Shown: positions 59,092 to 61,031 of the stretch, in pieces
Position numbering within the stretch: position 1 is the stretch's first letter
Layout of the letters: each line of letters begins with the position of its first letter
NCBI GenBank assembly: GCA_029565735.1
Contig: JAKQNO010000066.1
Coordinates: 1-61,031 of the forward strand
Source: a bacterium
Lineage (GTDB): Bacteria > Oederibacteriota > PGYV01
Length of the DNA stretch: 61,031 nt
Direction of reading: 5' to 3'
Notes under the pieces: model-generated
Database searches by the model: none
Told to the model about the DNA's origin: nothing
The model's input: only the letters and a program-made list of their open reading frames with translations
Position numbers and translations under genes: made by a program

Positions 59092-59928
59092 TTATTTTTT
59101 ATTAAAATACCTGTTCAACTTTTCTTTTATAAGGGGATAATCGGATTTTTTTCCTGTCCAAATCTTAAACGATTCCATCCCCTGATAAATAAGCATATCA
59201 AGCCCGTTTATTATTTTAGCGCCCATTTTTTCCGCACGCGCTAAAAACTCCGTTTTTTCCGGATTGTAGATAATGTCGTATACAACCGCGCCTTTTTTTA
59301 ACTTTTCAATTTCATATACCACCTGATTGCCGTGCATTCCCACCGACGTACAGTTCATTATAAAATCAGCTTCGGCAAGTACCTTGTCCTTTGCCGCGCT
59401 TTTTTTAATATCCCCTATTATGGCTTTTTTTAATCCCAGTTTTTTAACAAGGTTTTTTGTCATCGGGATATCTATATTATAAATGTGGAATTTTGAAGGT
59501 TTTTGCGTCATTAAGGCGTACCCAACGGCGTGCGCGGCGCCGCCGGCTCCAAGCATTACCACTTTTTTTCCTTTAAGATTTATCTTTGCCTTTTTAAGCG
59601 TGGCAAGAAAGCCAAGATAGTCAGTGTTATATCCTGTAAGGACCCCGTTTACGTTATTAACGGTGTTCACCGCGCCTATCCTTTCGGCGGCAGGGTCAAT
59701 TTTATCCAGAAGCGGCATTACAGCGTGCTTGTGCGGAATTGTGACGTTTATCCCTTTAATGTTTTCCCGCCTTACCCTTTCTATCACAGCAGGGACATTT
59801 TCCGGTTCTGTTTCAAATACCTTATATTCCCATTTCATTTTATATTTTTTAAAAACCGCGTTATGCATTACAGGGGATAAAGTATGGGAAAGCGGGAAAC
59901 CTATTATGCCGGTGATTGTTTTTTTCAT
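59092..59928 (-). CDS. aroE: Shikimate dehydrogenase
   Basis: 278 residues. It reduces 3-dehydroshikimate with NADPH in aromatic amino-acid synthesis. GFPLSHTLSPVMHN, the catalytic lysine and surroundings NVTIPHKHAV, GYNTDYLGF, nucleotide loop GAGGAAHAV, NCTSVGM and the C-terminal GLDMLIYQG are all present. Confidence 0.96.
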   Translation of the reverse strand: MKKTITGIIGFPLSHTLSPVMHNAVFKKYKMKWEYKVFETEPENVPAVIERVRRENIKGINVTIPHKHAVMPLLDKIDPAAERIGAVNTVNNVNGVLTGYNTDYLGFLATLKKAKINLKGKKVVMLGAGGAAHAVGYALMTQKPSKFHIYNIDIPMTKNLVKKLGLKKAIIGDIKKSAAKDKVLAEADFIMNCTSVGMHGNQVVYEIEKLKKGAVVYDIIYNPEKTEFLARAEKMGAKIINGLDMLIYQGMESFKIWTGKKSDYPLIKEKLNRYFNKK

Positions 59929-59948
59929 TGCCTGCTCCTGATTTTGTT

Positions 59949-61031
59949 TTATCTTCCTGCCGCTGTCATGTCCCCTATTACAACAGTGGGGCTTCCGTAA
60001 TTAAAATAAAACGTTATGTCTTCGCATACATCCCTGACATTCATTAACACGTCCTTTATGTTGCCGGTTACAAGCATTTCCTTTACTGCCTGCTTAATTT
60101 CGCCTTTTTCAAGAAGCCAACCGTTTAAACCCAGCGAAAAATTGCCTGACACGGGGTCCGCGGTGTGCAGCCCCATTAAAGAGTTTATTATAAGGCCGCT
60201 GCCTTTCATAATATTATCTTTTCTGGAATCCCCCGGCACAATATAAAAATTGGATACCCCGCATTCAGGAAGCGTTTTAAAACTTCCGCGCACGCCGTTG
60301 CCTCCAGGCTCTTTTTTAAAGAAATTCGCGGATGATATGTCATATAAAAATTCCATAAGCTTTCCGTGCTTTATAAGCATCTTATTTTTTCCGGCAATAC
60401 CTTCGCCGTCCGTGCCAAAACTTCCCGCGCGGAAAGCCAGAAGCGCGTCGTCGTTTATGTTAAGTATGGATGCTGCGACAGTATCGCCTTCTTTGTTTGA
60501 ACCAAAAAGAGATTTGCCTTTGCGTATATTGGAAGCGTAAAAAAGCGGCGCTAATATCTGCAGGAAATCCACGGCTGCCTGCGGCGGAAGTATAAGGCTG
60601 TATCTGCCTGTTTTTAAAGCACCCCCGCCTAACAGCATATCCGCTTTTTGCGCGGCTTCACGGCCAAGCTTTTCAGCGTCAATATCCCTAAATACGCACG
60701 AGCCTGCCATAACTTCGGATGCTTCCTGCACGGCGCCGTCCGAAGATATGGCGGAAGTAAAACAATAATAATAGGTTCTTTCAGAAGAAGAGTCCGCGCC
60801 GTTAGTATTCATATAATAGGAGGCGCTTTTTACATCAGTAAGGTTTGTATCCCTTACAAATTTTACTTTTTTACCGTATTTTTTTGCTGCAGCTTCTGTT
60901 TCAAGCGCTTTGTCCTGCCTTATTTTTGATGTAATAGAGTTATAATCCGGATCAACTGTATCAGGCGGCGTACATTTGCAGAAAGGCACAAGGGTGTACT
61001 TTTCATATCCTTCTATAAGCGCGGTATCAGC
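59949..61031 (-). CDS. tldE: TldE/PmbA-family metalloprotease subunit (5' end beyond window)
   Basis: The frame stays open to the window edge, at least 360 codons, so the N-terminus is missing. SGNFSLGLNGWLLEKGEIKQ and the C-terminal half match PmbA/TldE rather than TldD: no HExxxH zinc motif is present. TldE pairs with TldD to degrade or mature small peptides. It lies 20 bp before aroE; no tldD is seen, which may lie outside the window. Confidence 0.88.
   Translation of the reverse strand, partial: ADTALIEGYEKYTLVPFCKCTPPDTVDPDYNSITSKIRQDKALETEAAAKKYGKKVKFVRDTNLTDVKSASYYMNTNGADSSSERTYYYCFTSAISSDGAVQEASEVMAGSCVFRDIDAEKLGREAAQKADMLLGGGALKTGRYSLILPPQAAVDFLQILAPLFYASNIRKGKSLFGSNKEGDTVAASILNINDDALLAFRAGSFGTDGEGIAGKNKMLIKHGKLMEFLYDISSANFFKKEPGGNGVRGSFKTLPECGVSNFYIVPGDSRKDNIMKGSGLIINSLMGLHTADPVSGNFSLGLNGWLLEKGEIKQAVKEMLVTGNIKDVLMNVRDVCEDITFYFNYGSPTVVIGDMTAAGR

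Overview
The window comes from a Gram-negative bacterium. Evidence for an outer membrane is a TolC-type channel, an OMPLA-type phospholipase, AsmA, several beta-barrel candidates and lipoproteins. Base composition is moderate, with many intergenic promoters matching the sigma-70 consensus (TTGACA/TTGACT, 16-17 bp, TATAAT), and the MEP isoprenoid pathway is indicated by ispH. The protein mix (AMMECR1 and MEMO, YkvA, DUF3795, YkgJ and many ankyrin or unrecognised secreted proteins) suggests a poorly characterised or uncultured lineage; I cannot name the phylum from sequence alone. Almost all genes are on the minus strand. The exceptions are a trio at 15.9-17.3 kb, a small ACT gene at 37.4 kb and one tRNA.

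Layout in window order. 0-0.7 kb: thioredoxin and ferredoxin operon. 0.7-4.5 kb: metal operon fur-feoA-feoB-zupT with Fur-box-like dyads. 4.6-8.1 kb: an AT-richer block in which a TetR regulator and an operon (membrane protein, CmpB-HD fusion, ispH) carry matching 27-bp operators. 8.1-11.8 kb: ArsR-controlled CDF/YkvA/membrane/MFS operon behind a 40-bp perfect dyad. 11.8-15.8 kb: small hypothetical, ankyrin, MORN-like, PUR-like and barrel genes. 15.9-17.3 kb (+): RNase D-like, PC4/YdbC-like and macro-domain genes. 17.6-23.5 kb: a diguanylate cyclase followed by three ankyrin proteins and small unknowns in one apparent transcription unit. 23.6-27.9 kb: RND pump and TolC. 28-33.8 kb: release-factor-like rescue protein, GT-C-like membrane proteins, cupin, Fe-alcohol dehydrogenase and MEMO. 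33.9-34.6 kb: a 293-bp tandem repeat containing a MITE-like element. 34.7-40.6 kb: helical periplasmic protein, MerR/TipA-like regulator with hydrolase, ACT protein, DinG-type helicase and TPR protein. 40.7-46.3 kb: TetR-HlyD-ABC-ABC-permease-permease exporter. 46.4-49.1 kb: GNAT, AMMECR1, UlaG-like hydrolase and tRNA(CAU). 49.4-52.6 kb: CapA-like lipoprotein and AsmA. 52.7-55.4 kb: SOS operon lexA, SNase-like, recA, four-helix bundle. 55.5-61 kb: DUF1801, YkgJ, pldA, vapBC, DUF3795, small lipoprotein, aroE and partial tldE/pmbA.

The strongest candidates for something new are the TetR-controlled ispH/CmpB-HD operon, the diguanylate cyclase-ankyrin operon, the nested non-coding repeats (a MITE-like element interrupted by a second small repeat that recurs at 39.7 kb), and the tRNA whose 3' end is mirrored by an inverted copy so that it and its terminator could form one long hairpin. 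lexA and the RNase D-like gene appear to be transcribed as leaderless mRNAs.
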